15,672 bases of DNA from Micrococcales bacterium. Its GTDB lineage: Bacteria > Actinomycetota > Actinomycetes > S36-B12 > UBA5976. Position 1 is the first letter of the stretch; each line of letters starts with the position of its first letter. The notes beneath the pieces were generated by a model. The model ran no database searches, had not been told where the DNA came from, and was given only the letters and a program-made list of their open reading frames with translations. A program made the position numbers and the translations under genes. The stretch spans positions 1 through 15,672 of the forward strand of contig JAHEEQ010000029.1 in the NCBI GenBank assembly GCA_024640585.1. Reading direction: 5' to 3'. Positions 1-6,614 of the stretch are shown here, piece after piece.

Positions 1-432
1 GTGGTGATTTATGCAGCAATGTCAGGCTTATGGGTGGATAACAGCAGTGAGTGGTACGACTCTCTCAAAAAACCATTTTGGCAACCTCCAAACTTTGTAT
101 TCGGTTTGATCTGGCCCTACAACTTTGTTGTTTTGGCTATGTCGGGTGTACAAATTTCACTTAATAATGAATTCTCTAAATCTGCACTTTGGCTATTTTT
201 TCTAACTCTGAGTGTGATTTTTGCAATCGCATGGTCTTGGGATTTTTATAAAACTAAACGGCTATTTCGAGCTGCAACATGGTTAGGCGCATGTGCCGTG
301 GTCACAATTGGATTGATGGTGCAACTTTCTTCGCTGTATTCCCCAATATTTTGGTGGTTGTTTCCCTATCAAGTATGGCTGTTCATAGCCTTTAGTTTGT
401 CTGCTGGATACGCTCAATTGAACTCAAAATAG
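1..432 (+). CDS. TspO/MBR family membrane protein (5' end cut by window)
   Basis: This is a tryptophan-rich sensory protein/translocator (TspO/MBR) homologue, a small five-helix membrane protein that binds porphyrins and related ligands. The visible 143 residues carry the family hallmark WYDSLKKPFWQPPNFVFG near residues 18-35, followed by hydrophobic segments and repeated Trp/Tyr (AWSWDF, WWLFPYQVW). TspO proteins are usually about 155-170 residues and have about 25 residues before the WY..L.KP motif, where only 17 are seen here. The GTG at base 1 is therefore probably internal and the true start lies to the left of the window. A small oddity is IWPYNF where most relatives have a W-T-x-x-Y-like sequence. 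The gene ends 6 bp before the nickel-type operator of the next operon and is probably not part of it. The family call is secure; the ligand is unknown. Confidence 0.88.
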   Translation: MVIYAAMSGLWVDNSSEWYDSLKKPFWQPPNFVFGLIWPYNFVVLAMSGVQISLNNEFSKSALWLFFLTLSVIFAIAWSWDFYKTKRLFRAATWLGACAVVTIGLMVQLSSLYSPIFWWLFPYQVWLFIAFSLSAGYAQLNSK

Positions 433-438
433 GAGTTA

Positions 439-455
439 TTGCAAATCTTTTGCAA
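439..455 (+). promoter_or_regulatory. Candidate Nur (nickel-responsive Fur-family) operator
   Basis: The sequence TTGCAA-ATCTT-TTGCAA is a perfect match to the Nur box described in Streptomyces (tTGCaa-N5-ttGCAA). It is also a palindrome of 7 bp arms (TTGCAAA/TTTGCAA) around TCT. A third TTGCAA copy follows directly at 456-461. It lies 40 bp before the start of the metal transporter operon and overlaps the predicted -35 element, so a bound repressor would block the promoter. What is seen is the motif; its recognition by a Nur homologue is inferred, because no fur/nur gene is in this window. Confidence 0.7.
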
Positions 456-478
456 TTGCAAAGAATCACCGATAAACT
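450..478 (+). promoter_or_regulatory. Predicted promoter of the nickel/cobalt transporter operon
   Basis: A -35-like TTGCAA (450-455) is separated by exactly 17 bp from a -10-like TAAACT (473-478). Transcription would then begin around 484-486, only a few bases before the GGAGG ribosome binding site at 487-491, giving a very short leader. The -35 element is the right half of the candidate Nur box. Both elements deviate from consensus, so the call rests mostly on spacing and position. Confidence 0.4.
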
Positions 479-495
479 CTGGGATTGGAGGATTC

Positions 496-1185
496 ATGCA
501 TATTCCAGATGGTTTTATCAGCGCGCCAGTTTCAGGGGCAGCAGCCCTAGTTTCTGCGTCTGCAATTGCGCTTGCCCTGAAGAAGTCCCGAGGTAGCATG
601 GAAGCGGAAGTCGCTCCCATGGCTGGTCTAACCGCAGTATTTATCTTCGCAGTTCAAATGCTCAACTTCCCAGTTGCAGCTGGAACTAGTGGGCATTTAT
701 TAGGTGGCGCACTAGCGGCAATTTTGGTTGGCCCGTGGGTTGCGTTGCTTGCAATGACGGTAGTTCTATCTCTACAAGCTTTCATATTTGCAGACGGCGG
801 ATTGAGTGCAATCGGTTTGAATATTTTGAACATGGGTGTCCTAACCGTGTTGATTGGGTGGTTGCTATTTCGAGCCGTCTTAACAGTTTTACCGAAGAAA
901 AATTCCAATGTTGTACTTGCAAGTGCTGTTGCTGCATTTGTTTCAGTGCCGGTATCTGCCCTCGGATTCGTTTTCGAATATTCAATTGGTGGAAGTGGAA
1001 TAATCGAGCTTTCTAAAGTCTTGGGTGCAATGCTTTCCGTCCATTTCTTAATTGGAATTGGAGAAGCTGTCATAACGGCTTTGACTATCGGTGCGGTTCT
1101 CGCAACCAGATCCGATTTGGTTTATGGGGCTAGCCAGTTGCTTCCAAAAAAAGATTTAACCATCAAGAATGTGGAATTGAAATAA
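496..1185 (+). CDS. nikM: ECF-type nickel/cobalt transporter, substrate-specific subunit NikM/CbiM
   Basis: This is the membrane S-component that captures Ni2+ or Co2+ for the energy-coupling-factor transporter. The chosen ATG (496) follows GGAGG by 4 nt and gives the family N-terminus MHIPDGF. That exact start matters because the free N-terminal Met1 amino group, His2 and His67 bind the metal in characterised NikM2; here His2 and His67 (AAGTSGHLLGG, 61-71) are both present. A reading frame open from 439 would add residues before His2 and is rejected. The 229-residue protein has about six to seven hydrophobic segments (for example 39-53, 72-98, 106-128) and the AGTSGH loop, as expected for PF01891. 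The stop overlaps the next start (TAATG), so subunits are translationally coupled. Nickel is favoured over cobalt because of the upstream Nur-like box; there is no cobalamin gene in the window and no room for a B12 riboswitch in the 63-bp gap. Confidence 0.93.
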   Translation: MHIPDGFISAPVSGAAALVSASAIALALKKSRGSMEAEVAPMAGLTAVFIFAVQMLNFPVAAGTSGHLLGGALAAILVGPWVALLAMTVVLSLQAFIFADGGLSAIGLNILNMGVLTVLIGWLLFRAVLTVLPKKNSNVVLASAVAAFVSVPVSALGFVFEYSIGGSGIIELSKVLGAMLSVHFLIGIGEAVITALTIGAVLATRSDLVYGASQLLPKKDLTIKNVELK

Positions 1186-1478
1186 TGAAAAAATACACAA
1201 TCGCAATCCTGTTGATTAGTGGATTACTCGCAGGGGGTGTCAGTTACTTTGCTTCAACTCACCCAGATGGGTTAAACAAAGTTGCAATGGACTTGGGATT
1301 TGACTCCGCAGAAGAGAAATCTCCAACTAGTGATTCAGCTTTAGCGGGATACGAAACAGAAGGAATTGAAAATTCCGTTCTTTCACGGGCGATTGCTGGC
1401 CTAACCGGAGTAGCAGCTACCGGGATGGTTGGCACTGGGCTATACATGTACGTACGAAAACCAAAACAAAATGCCTGA
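1185..1478 (+). CDS. nikN: PDGLE-domain small subunit of the nickel/cobalt ECF transporter (NikN/CbiN role)
   Basis: This is a 97-residue accessory membrane protein with an N-terminal hydrophobic helix (about 5-24), the diagnostic THPDGLNKVAMDLGF stretch (about 26-40), a short acidic extracytoplasmic loop and a second helix (about 68-90). The order helix, PDGL motif, loop, helix is that of the PDGLE family (PF13190), which replaces or extends CbiN/NikN and is thought to help load metal into NikM. The canonical PDGLE reads PDGLN here, a conservative departure. Its ATG overlaps the nikM stop by 1 nt, and its own stop lies inside the start of the next gene, so the four proteins should be made together. 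The position between M and Q matches known nikMNQO-type operons. Confidence 0.85.
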   Translation: MKKYTIAILLISGLLAGGVSYFASTHPDGLNKVAMDLGFDSAEEKSPTSDSALAGYETEGIENSVLSRAIAGLTGVAATGMVGTGLYMYVRKPKQNA

Positions 1479-2250
1479 CAAACATCAGCATGGTCATCAA
1501 ATTGGCGATCACTTATTTGTGCATAAACACACTTTTATTCATAACCTTGCACCCCATGTAAAAATCATCGGCGCTTTTTCATTTCTGCTAATTGCAGTGC
1601 TAACACCTGCGAACAATTACCCCTCATTTGCCGGATATTTCATACTAATTGCTGGCTTAATTTTCATTTCAGAAATTGGTTTTACGACCGCCTTGCGGCG
1701 AATGATTGTGGAAATTCCTTTTGTCTTGTTTGCAATTCTGATGCCATTTTTGGGTAGAGCTCCGTACATCGAATTTGGTGGACTAACGTTTTCGCAACCA
1801 GGTTTAATCGCTGGTGTTGCTATTTTGATAAAAAGTTCAATCGGCGTTTTGATTTCAATTTTACTTTCATCTACAACAAGTGTTAGAGAAATTTTGCACG
1901 GGCTTGCACATTTAAAAGTTCCTCCACTGCTCATAAACATTGCCACTTTTATGCTTCGCTATTCTGCTGTTGTAACAGACGAACTCAACCGTATGAAAAC
2001 TGCGCGCGAATCACGTGGTTTTGTTGCTAAAGGACCAAAAGATTGGAAAGTAGTCGCACAAGCCGCGGGTGCTTTATTTATACGTTCATACGAACGCGGG
2101 GAGCGTGTGCATCTCGCGATGTTGTCGCGCGGATTCAGTGGTGAAATGCCGCGAGCAAATCACTCTTCTGCCACTTTGAGTGACTGGTTTTATGTTTCTT
2201 TACTTCCAATAACCGCTTCGTTAGTTCTACTGATCGGAATCTATCTATGA
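1471..2250 (+). CDS. nikQ: ECF-type nickel/cobalt transporter, transmembrane T-component NikQ/CbiQ
   Basis: This is the integral membrane coupling subunit (PF02361) that connects the ATPase to NikM. The ATG at 1471 overlaps the end of the preceding gene by 8 nt and gives 259 residues; a longer TTG-started frame from 1429 would add 14 unconvincing residues and is rejected. No clear Shine-Dalgarno is seen, in keeping with coupled translation. Several hydrophobic segments span residues about 30-140, and the C-terminal half holds the two Arg-containing coupling motifs typical of the family, ARESRGF and MLSRGFSG, which dock into the ATPase. The first 30 residues are unusually rich in His (seven or eight, beginning MPDKHQHGHQIGDH) and could bind metal at the membrane surface. 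The gene ends in ATGA, overlapping the ATPase start. Confidence 0.92.
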   Translation: MPDKHQHGHQIGDHLFVHKHTFIHNLAPHVKIIGAFSFLLIAVLTPANNYPSFAGYFILIAGLIFISEIGFTTALRRMIVEIPFVLFAILMPFLGRAPYIEFGGLTFSQPGLIAGVAILIKSSIGVLISILLSSTTSVREILHGLAHLKVPPLLINIATFMLRYSAVVTDELNRMKTARESRGFVAKGPKDWKVVAQAAGALFIRSYERGERVHLAMLSRGFSGEMPRANHSSATLSDWFYVSLLPITASLVLLIGIYL

Positions 2251-2990
2251 ATAGTCTGAAATTAACAAATTTAGCTTTTGCTTATCCAGATGGAAATCAA
2301 GCGCTATTTGGTGTAAATCTCGAAATCGCGAAAGGGGAACGAGTTGCGGTACTCGGGCCAAATGGAGCGGGAAAAACCACTTTAGTTTTGCACTTGAATG
2401 GAATATTGAGTGGTTCAGGTGAAGTAGAGGTTGCTGGCCTCAAACTTGATGTAAACAACAAAGCGAATTTGCTCGAAATTCGCCGTAGAGTTGGAATTGT
2501 TTTTCAAGACCCAGACGATCAGCTATTTATGCCTACAGTTCGAGAAGACGTCGAATTTGGACCTTACAACATGGGACTGCGCGGATCTGAACTTGAGGCT
2601 TGCGTCGATTGGGCCCTTAGTCAGGTCCAAATGTCCGAGTTCAAAGATCGGGCACCACATCATTTGTCTTTTGGCCAACGCCGACGGGTTGCGCTTGCAA
2701 CTGTATTGGCTATGAAACCAGAGATTTTGATTATGGATGAGCCAAGTTCGAATCTAGATCCTGCAAGCCGTAGAGAATTGGCAGACATTGTGCGTGGACT
2801 TGATGTAACTGTTTTAATGGTTACACATGATTTGCCATATGCGCTAGAACTTTGCCCAAGATCTGTGATTTTGTCAGGTGGCGTAATCGTCTCGGATAAA
2901 TCAACCCGAGAAATTTTGAATGATAAGAATTTGATGGCAGAAAACCGACTTGAATTACCAGTCGGTTTTGACCCAAAACTTATTTCTTAA
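2247..2990 (+). CDS. nikO: ECF-type nickel/cobalt transporter ATPase NikO/CbiO
   Basis: This 247-residue ABC ATPase powers nickel or cobalt uptake. All nucleotide-binding motifs are intact: Walker A GPNGAGKTT (37-45, Lys43), Q-loop VFQDPDDQLF (85-94), signature LSFGQRRRVALA (from 140), Walker B ILIMDEP (160-166, catalytic Glu165), D-loop SNLDP and switch His194 (VTHDLP). The QDPDDQLF stretch is characteristic of cobalt/nickel-type ECF ATPases. The start overlaps the nikQ stop (ATGA). It is the last gene of the operon, and its TAA shares the palindrome TTAA with the stop of the convergent arsC gene, leaving no room for a terminator between them. Only one ATPase gene is present, so the enzyme is presumably a homodimer, as in other group I ECF systems. 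Confidence 0.95.
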   Translation: MNSLKLTNLAFAYPDGNQALFGVNLEIAKGERVAVLGPNGAGKTTLVLHLNGILSGSGEVEVAGLKLDVNNKANLLEIRRRVGIVFQDPDDQLFMPTVREDVEFGPYNMGLRGSELEACVDWALSQVQMSEFKDRAPHHLSFGQRRRVALATVLAMKPEILIMDEPSSNLDPASRRELADIVRGLDVTVLMVTHDLPYALELCPRSVILSGGVIVSDKSTREILNDKNLMAENRLELPVGFDPKLIS

Positions 2991-3400
2991 TGTTTAATCA
3001 TTTCCGGTAATTCAGCAATTAGATTTTCAATTCGTGCTTTTATTTCATCCCGAATTGGCCGGACTGCTTCTACACCTTGACCAGCGGGATCTTCAAGTTT
3101 CCAATCCAAATAAACCTTGCCTGGAAAAATTGGACAAGCATCACCGCAGCCCATAGTGATAATCACATCTGATTCTTGAACCGCTTCGGTGGTGAGTACT
3201 TTAGGAATCTCTTTTGAAATATCGATCCCAACTTCTTTCAAAGCTTCAAGTACTGCCGGATTAACAGTTTCTGCTGGCATAGAACCAGCTGAGCGAACTT
3301 CTATTTCGCCCTTACCTAATACATTCAGGAATGCAGCAGCCATTTGCGAACGTCCTGCGTTGTGTACACAAACAAATAAAACACTTGGTTTTTGACTCAT
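2987..3400 (-). CDS. arsC: Arsenate reductase, low-molecular-weight phosphatase fold, mycothiol/mycoredoxin type
   Basis: This enzyme reduces arsenate to arsenite in the cytoplasm. The 137 residues show the phosphatase-like P-loop VCVHNAGRS with nucleophile Cys11 and Arg17, the RSAGS segment (36-40), ITMGCGDACP (81-90; Cys85 and Cys89) and LEDPAGQG with the general-acid Asp104. The second-cysteine arrangement (Cys-x3-Cys) differs from the seven-residue spacing of the thioredoxin-coupled S. aureus type. It fits the actinobacterial enzymes that use mycothiol and mycoredoxin; a mycoredoxin-like gene is indeed two genes upstream. The ATG overlaps the channel gene stop (TAATG) and has a GGAGG site. 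It is the last gene of a three-gene operon. No ArsR repressor or ArsB/Acr3 pump is in the window, so the adjacent channel is the candidate arsenite exit route. Confidence 0.92.
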   Translation of the reverse strand: MSQKPSVLFVCVHNAGRSQMAAAFLNVLGKGEIEVRSAGSMPAETVNPAVLEALKEVGIDISKEIPKVLTTEAVQESDVIITMGCGDACPIFPGKVYLDWKLEDPAGQGVEAVRPIRDEIKARIENLIAELPEMIKH

Positions 3401-4038
3401 TAGTCCTCCAAAAAGATTTTACTTAGCAACGTACCGAGAATAAGCCCAATTATTTGCGCAGCGATGAAACCCAGAAGAGAATTTGGGTGAATTCCTGCAA
3501 AACTGTCAGTAAAAGTGCGTCCAATAGTTACAGCTGGATTCGCGAATATTGTTGATGAAGTGAAGAAATACCCGCCTGCAATCCAAGCAGGAACCACGAC
3601 TGCTGGATTGATATCTCCATTTGCTGCAAATGCAATAATCAGAATTAAACCAGCACTTGCAACAATTTCGCCAACCAACAATCCAAATGAGTTTCTTTCG
3701 GTTGTTGCGATATTGCCAATGCTTTCATGAAACATGAATTCTGCAAGCTTTGTACCAAGAATCGCACCAATTATTTGCACTGAGACAAGTTTTAATGTAG
3801 TTACTACATCTTGTTTACCTTTGAATAAAAGGTACAGGCTCACTATCGGATTGAATTGCGCGCCACTGATTGGTGCAAACAAATTGATAATTACAAATAA
3901 GGTTGCTACAGCGGCGATGCAGTTGATGAGTAATTGAGTGAGCACATCCGAAGTGAGGTTGGTGGCCATGATCCCGGAGCCGACAATTGCAGTCAACAAA
4001 AACATCGTGCCAAGAAATTCGGCGGCAATTTTGCGCAT
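3400..4038 (-). CDS. MIP-family channel (aquaglyceroporin-like), probable arsenite efflux channel
   Basis: This 212-residue protein has the six-helix MIP layout. It has an N-terminal EFLGT motif, the first half-helix motif as GAQFNPIVSL (NPI at 63-65 instead of NPA), and the second as FANPAVTIGRTF (NPA at 167-169) with the selectivity-filter Arg174. The segment TIGRTFTDSFAGI resembles AqpS-type channels found in arsenic operons. Such channels let uncharged arsenite leave down its gradient after reduction, and in some actinobacteria the channel and ArsC are fused. Here they are separate but adjacent, joined by a 1-nt stop/start overlap, with the channel first. It is on the short side for the family. 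The MIP assignment is secure; arsenite as substrate is inferred from the neighbours, and water, glycerol or other metalloids remain possible. Confidence 0.88.
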   Translation of the reverse strand: MRKIAAEFLGTMFLLTAIVGSGIMATNLTSDVLTQLLINCIAAVATLFVIINLFAPISGAQFNPIVSLYLLFKGKQDVVTTLKLVSVQIIGAILGTKLAEFMFHESIGNIATTERNSFGLLVGEIVASAGLILIIAFAANGDINPAVVVPAWIAGGYFFTSSTIFANPAVTIGRTFTDSFAGIHPNSLLGFIAAQIIGLILGTLLSKIFLED

Positions 4039-4289
4039 TAAATAAGTCCCAATTGGCTTAGCTTTTCGCGCATTGCCGGATCAGATGGTTCCACAAAGTA
4101 TTCGCCGTCTGGGAAAACCACGACCGGAATGCTTTGCTTGCCGCTGATTTCAATTGCTTTGTTGCGAAGTGCATCATCATTTTCAACATCAAGTTTTGTG
4201 TAAGAAACGTTTAGTTCCTTCAACAAACGTTCAGTGCGACGGCAATCCCCACACCAGTCAGCGCCGTATAGTTCTATATCTTGAGCCAT
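4038..4289 (-). CDS. Mycoredoxin/glutaredoxin-like protein (CGDC)
   Basis: This is a small 83-residue thioredoxin-fold oxidoreductase. It has the active site WCGDC (Cys13 and Cys16) after strand IELYGAD, the cis-proline segment SIPVVVF (Pro55) and a DG turn before a C-terminal helix. Mycobacterial mycoredoxin-1 uses CGYC in the same scaffold and size, and actinobacterial relatives with CGDC are common. In mycothiol-using bacteria such a protein regenerates arsenate reductase from its mycothiol mixed disulfide, which is the likely job here as the first gene of the arsenate operon. The start is supported by AAGGAGA a few bases upstream. Its TAA overlaps the ATG of the channel gene. A general disulfide-reduction role is an alternative. 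Confidence 0.85.
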   Translation of the reverse strand: MAQDIELYGADWCGDCRRTERLLKELNVSYTKLDVENDDALRNKAIEISGKQSIPVVVFPDGEYFVEPSDPAMREKLSQLGLI

Positions 4290-4342
4290 ATCTCTCCTTA
4301 GTATTTGCTTAGATTACCGCCCAATCACTTTTGAAGTAGTCT

Positions 4343-5386
4343 GTGAAAGTGAATTCTTATATTTCAAAGCCCTGGCGCGGATTTGCCTCAGACAATTACG
4401 CAGGCGCTCACCCCGACATCCTTGCGGCGATTGCCAGAGCAAATGCGGGACATCAAACAGCCTATGGCGATGATGAAATTACAAAAGCCCTAGAGGCAAA
4501 AATTGAAGAGTTATTCGGACAAGGTGCACAAGTTTTTCCAGTATTCAATGGAACTGGAGCAAATGTAACTGCGCTGCAAAGTATGACTAGATCTTGGGAA
4601 GCGGTTATCTGTGCTTCCACAGCGCATATCCATGCTGATGAAGGTGGAGCACCAGAAAAGGTAGCAGGATTAAAACTCTGGACAGTTCCTACTCCAGATG
4701 GAAAGCTAACTCCAGAATTGATTGACGTCCATGCATTCGATTTTGGTTTTGTTCACCGAGCTCAACCAGCCGTCGTTTCTATTACGCAATCAACTGAATA
4801 CGGAACTGTTTATACAGTTGAAGAAATTCGAGCAATTACTGAACATGCGCACAAACTCGGGCTCAAAGTTCACTTAGATGGTGCGCGTATTTCGAATGCA
4901 GCTGTTTCTTTAGGGAAATCTTTCCGCGAATTCACAGTTGATGCTGGACTAGATGCAATTTCATTTGGCGCCACGAAAAATGGCGCACTTGGTGCGGAGG
5001 CAGTTATTACTTTCAATCCAAATGTAGCAAAAGCCATGCCGTATGTTCGTAAATCTGCGATGCAACTATCTAGCAAAATGAGATTCATCAGTGCCCAACT
5101 TCTAGCACTTCTTGAGAATGACCTCTGGAAAATCAATGCCACTAATGCAAATGAAATGGCTAAACGGCTGGAAAATGGAATCAAAGATGTGGTCGAAGTT
5201 TCCAAACCTGTGGACGCCAACGCAGTATTTGCGATACTTCCTGACAAGGTGATTTCAGAATTACAAGAAAAATTTCATTTCTATGTTTGGGATCACACTA
5301 AAGGTGAGTGTCGCTGGATGTGCTCCTGGGATACCACATCTGAGGATGTAGATGCTTTTACATCGGCAATCCGAGAATCTATTTAA
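4343..5386 (+). CDS. ltaE: Low-specificity L-threonine aldolase family protein (PLP enzyme)
   Basis: This fold-type I PLP enzyme is expected to split L-threonine/allo-threonine to glycine and acetaldehyde. Residues 13-25 (GFASDNYAGAHP) match the family N-terminus. FNGTGANVTAL (68-78) forms the phosphate-binding region, LDGARISNA (178-186) carries the PLP-ring Asp179 and Arg182, and FGATKNGALGAE (208-219) carries the Schiff-base Lys212. The 347 residues are the usual length. The first in-frame start is GTG (4343), with a second GTG two codons later; a weak GAAG lies upstream, so the exact start is uncertain by two residues. It diverges from the arsenic operon across a 53-bp gap that must hold both promoters. 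Its TAA lies within the same TTAA as the stop of the convergent methyltransferase gene. No functional link with its neighbours is evident. Confidence 0.9.
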   Translation: MKVNSYISKPWRGFASDNYAGAHPDILAAIARANAGHQTAYGDDEITKALEAKIEELFGQGAQVFPVFNGTGANVTALQSMTRSWEAVICASTAHIHADEGGAPEKVAGLKLWTVPTPDGKLTPELIDVHAFDFGFVHRAQPAVVSITQSTEYGTVYTVEEIRAITEHAHKLGLKVHLDGARISNAAVSLGKSFREFTVDAGLDAISFGATKNGALGAEAVITFNPNVAKAMPYVRKSAMQLSSKMRFISAQLLALLENDLWKINATNANEMAKRLENGIKDVVEVSKPVDANAVFAILPDKVISELQEKFHFYVWDHTKGECRWMCSWDTTSEDVDAFTSAIRESI

Positions 5387-5982
5387 ATCTTTTGCATAAT
5401 TGCGATACTGAATTCTTGTTCAGAATCCCATGGAGTTTTGTGCACCCGTTTCAATGTTTTTAATTCTTTGAATTCCGGACTGAATACGGCTACAAGTTCC
5501 TCTGGAGAATATTTGTGCACATTCAGGCTGCTGCATTGATCTGGACCATTTTCTGAAAATGTTGAAATCACCAGATATGCGCCTTCGCAAGTAGATGAAA
5601 GAACCTTATTTTTATAGTCGCGAATTTCAGATTCAGCAGTTAAGAAATGGAAAACTGCTCGGTCGTGCCAAAGCTTTACATCGGTTGGTAAATTAATATT
5701 CAAAACCGATCCAGGCAATGCTATGAGTTCTGCTCCGGCACTTGACCCACTTAGTACTAACTTTTCTAGGGCATTCTCAGCTAGATCATTTACATAAACC
5801 GGGTTAAAACCCGCATGAGCCAGTGCAATTGCAATAGGAGATTGGCCAGAGCCAACATCAATTGCGCTGCCGGAAATGGATATGAAATCCAAGAAGTCCA
5901 ACCAAAGATCTTCCTGCCACCAACTCACGTCTTTGTCTTTGTTTGCGTGGATCTGTGTCCAGTGTTGTTTCAGCTCAGCCAT
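5383..5982 (-). CDS. Class I SAM-dependent methyltransferase
   Basis: This 199-residue methyltransferase shows the SAM-binding motif I AIDVGSGQS (40-48), an acidic post-motif (VNDL) and the signature KLWHDRAVFHFLT (103-115). A later ISTFSENGPDQCSSL stretch is found in a widespread but functionally undefined clade (HW...K...SWWQ proteins). The ATG at 5982 is preceded by GGAGG at good spacing and overlaps the upstream SpoU gene by 8 nt. A frame open to 6042 would add 20 residues read from inside the neighbouring gene and is rejected. It is the last gene of the marR-led minus-strand unit. The substrate cannot be told from sequence; small-molecule (thiol, metalloid) or RNA substrates are all possible. 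Confidence 0.82.
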   Translation of the reverse strand: MAELKQHWTQIHANKDKDVSWWQEDLWLDFLDFISISGSAIDVGSGQSPIAIALAHAGFNPVYVNDLAENALEKLVLSGSSAGAELIALPGSVLNINLPTDVKLWHDRAVFHFLTAESEIRDYKNKVLSSTCEGAYLVISTFSENGPDQCSSLNVHKYSPEELVAVFSPEFKELKTLKRVHKTPWDSEQEFSIAIMQKI

Positions 5983-6613
5983 TGTGTCCTCCGTGCTGAA
6001 TTCGCCACGCGTACATCGCAATCGCACCTGCAACGGATGCATTCATTGACCGCACAGAGCCAGATTGAGCAATCTCAAAAAACTCATCGCACGCTTTCAA
6101 TGCTTCTTCGCTTAGTCCAAGTCCTTCGTTTCCAAATAACAGCACGCATTTCTCCGGCAATACCGAAGTTTCGATTTGTTTGGCATTAACCTGATTTTCA
6201 AATCCAATTATTGGCAAATCGCGGTGTAAACAGTCGGCCTTAAATTCTGCAACATTTTGGTGATGCTTAATATCTATGTATTTGTCGGTCATCAATGCGC
6301 CATGCTGGTTCCAGTGTTTATTGCCAATGATGTGAAACAAATTAACATTGAAAGCGTTTGCGGTTCTTACTAGTGAACCAATGTTCAAATCATGTTGCCA
6401 ATTTTCAATCGCAATCTCTAGAGGTATGCGCCGAGTTGCAAGAATATTTCGAATTGCCTCAACTGTTAGATATCTGAATTCATCCGCCACATTTCGGCGG
6501 TCGCCATTGTTGAGAAGTTCAGTATCGAATTGTTCGCCAACCGGGTGAGGTTCTCGATGGGGCCCGACCCCAACTCCTAGATAAAACTCACCCGGTTCCG
6601 AACTTCTATCCAC
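5975..6613 (-). CDS. SpoU/TrmH-family RNA 2'-O-methyltransferase
   Basis: This SPOUT-class enzyme transfers a methyl group from SAM to a ribose 2'-OH in tRNA or rRNA. The three SpoU motifs are in order: NIGSLVRTAN (77-86) with the catalytic Arg, VLLFGNEGLGLS (157-168), and IAQSGSVRSMNASVAGAIA (181-199), which together build the knotted cofactor site. The length of 212 is near that of minimal TrmH-like enzymes. The first 45 residues are not conserved. The GTG start at 6613 lies 1 nt after the preceding stop with no strong ribosome binding site, so the true start could be a little further in. Which RNA position is modified is not evident. It sits in a unit led by a MarR regulator and a drug efflux gene, which may be coincidental read-through. 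Confidence 0.88.
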   Translation of the reverse strand: MDRSSEPGEFYLGVGVGPHREPHPVGEQFDTELLNNGDRRNVADEFRYLTVEAIRNILATRRIPLEIAIENWQHDLNIGSLVRTANAFNVNLFHIIGNKHWNQHGALMTDKYIDIKHHQNVAEFKADCLHRDLPIIGFENQVNAKQIETSVLPEKCVLLFGNEGLGLSEEALKACDEFFEIAQSGSVRSMNASVAGAIAMYAWRIQHGGHNG

Positions 6614-6614
6614 T

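Noticed and set aside
433..495. Cobalamin riboswitch before the CbiM-like gene
   Set aside because: The gap is only 63 bp, far too short for a B12 riboswitch; it is explained by the Nur-like box, promoter and ribosome binding site.
439..495. Longer NikM starting at 439
   Set aside because: It would add 19 residues before the MHIPDGF N-terminus, read through the operator, and bury the Met1/His2 metal-binding start. GGAGG at 487-491 supports ATG 496.
654..1073. 139-codon minus-strand frame inside nikM
   Set aside because: Shadow of a well-supported gene on the other strand; no family resemblance, and it is contained wholly within nikM.
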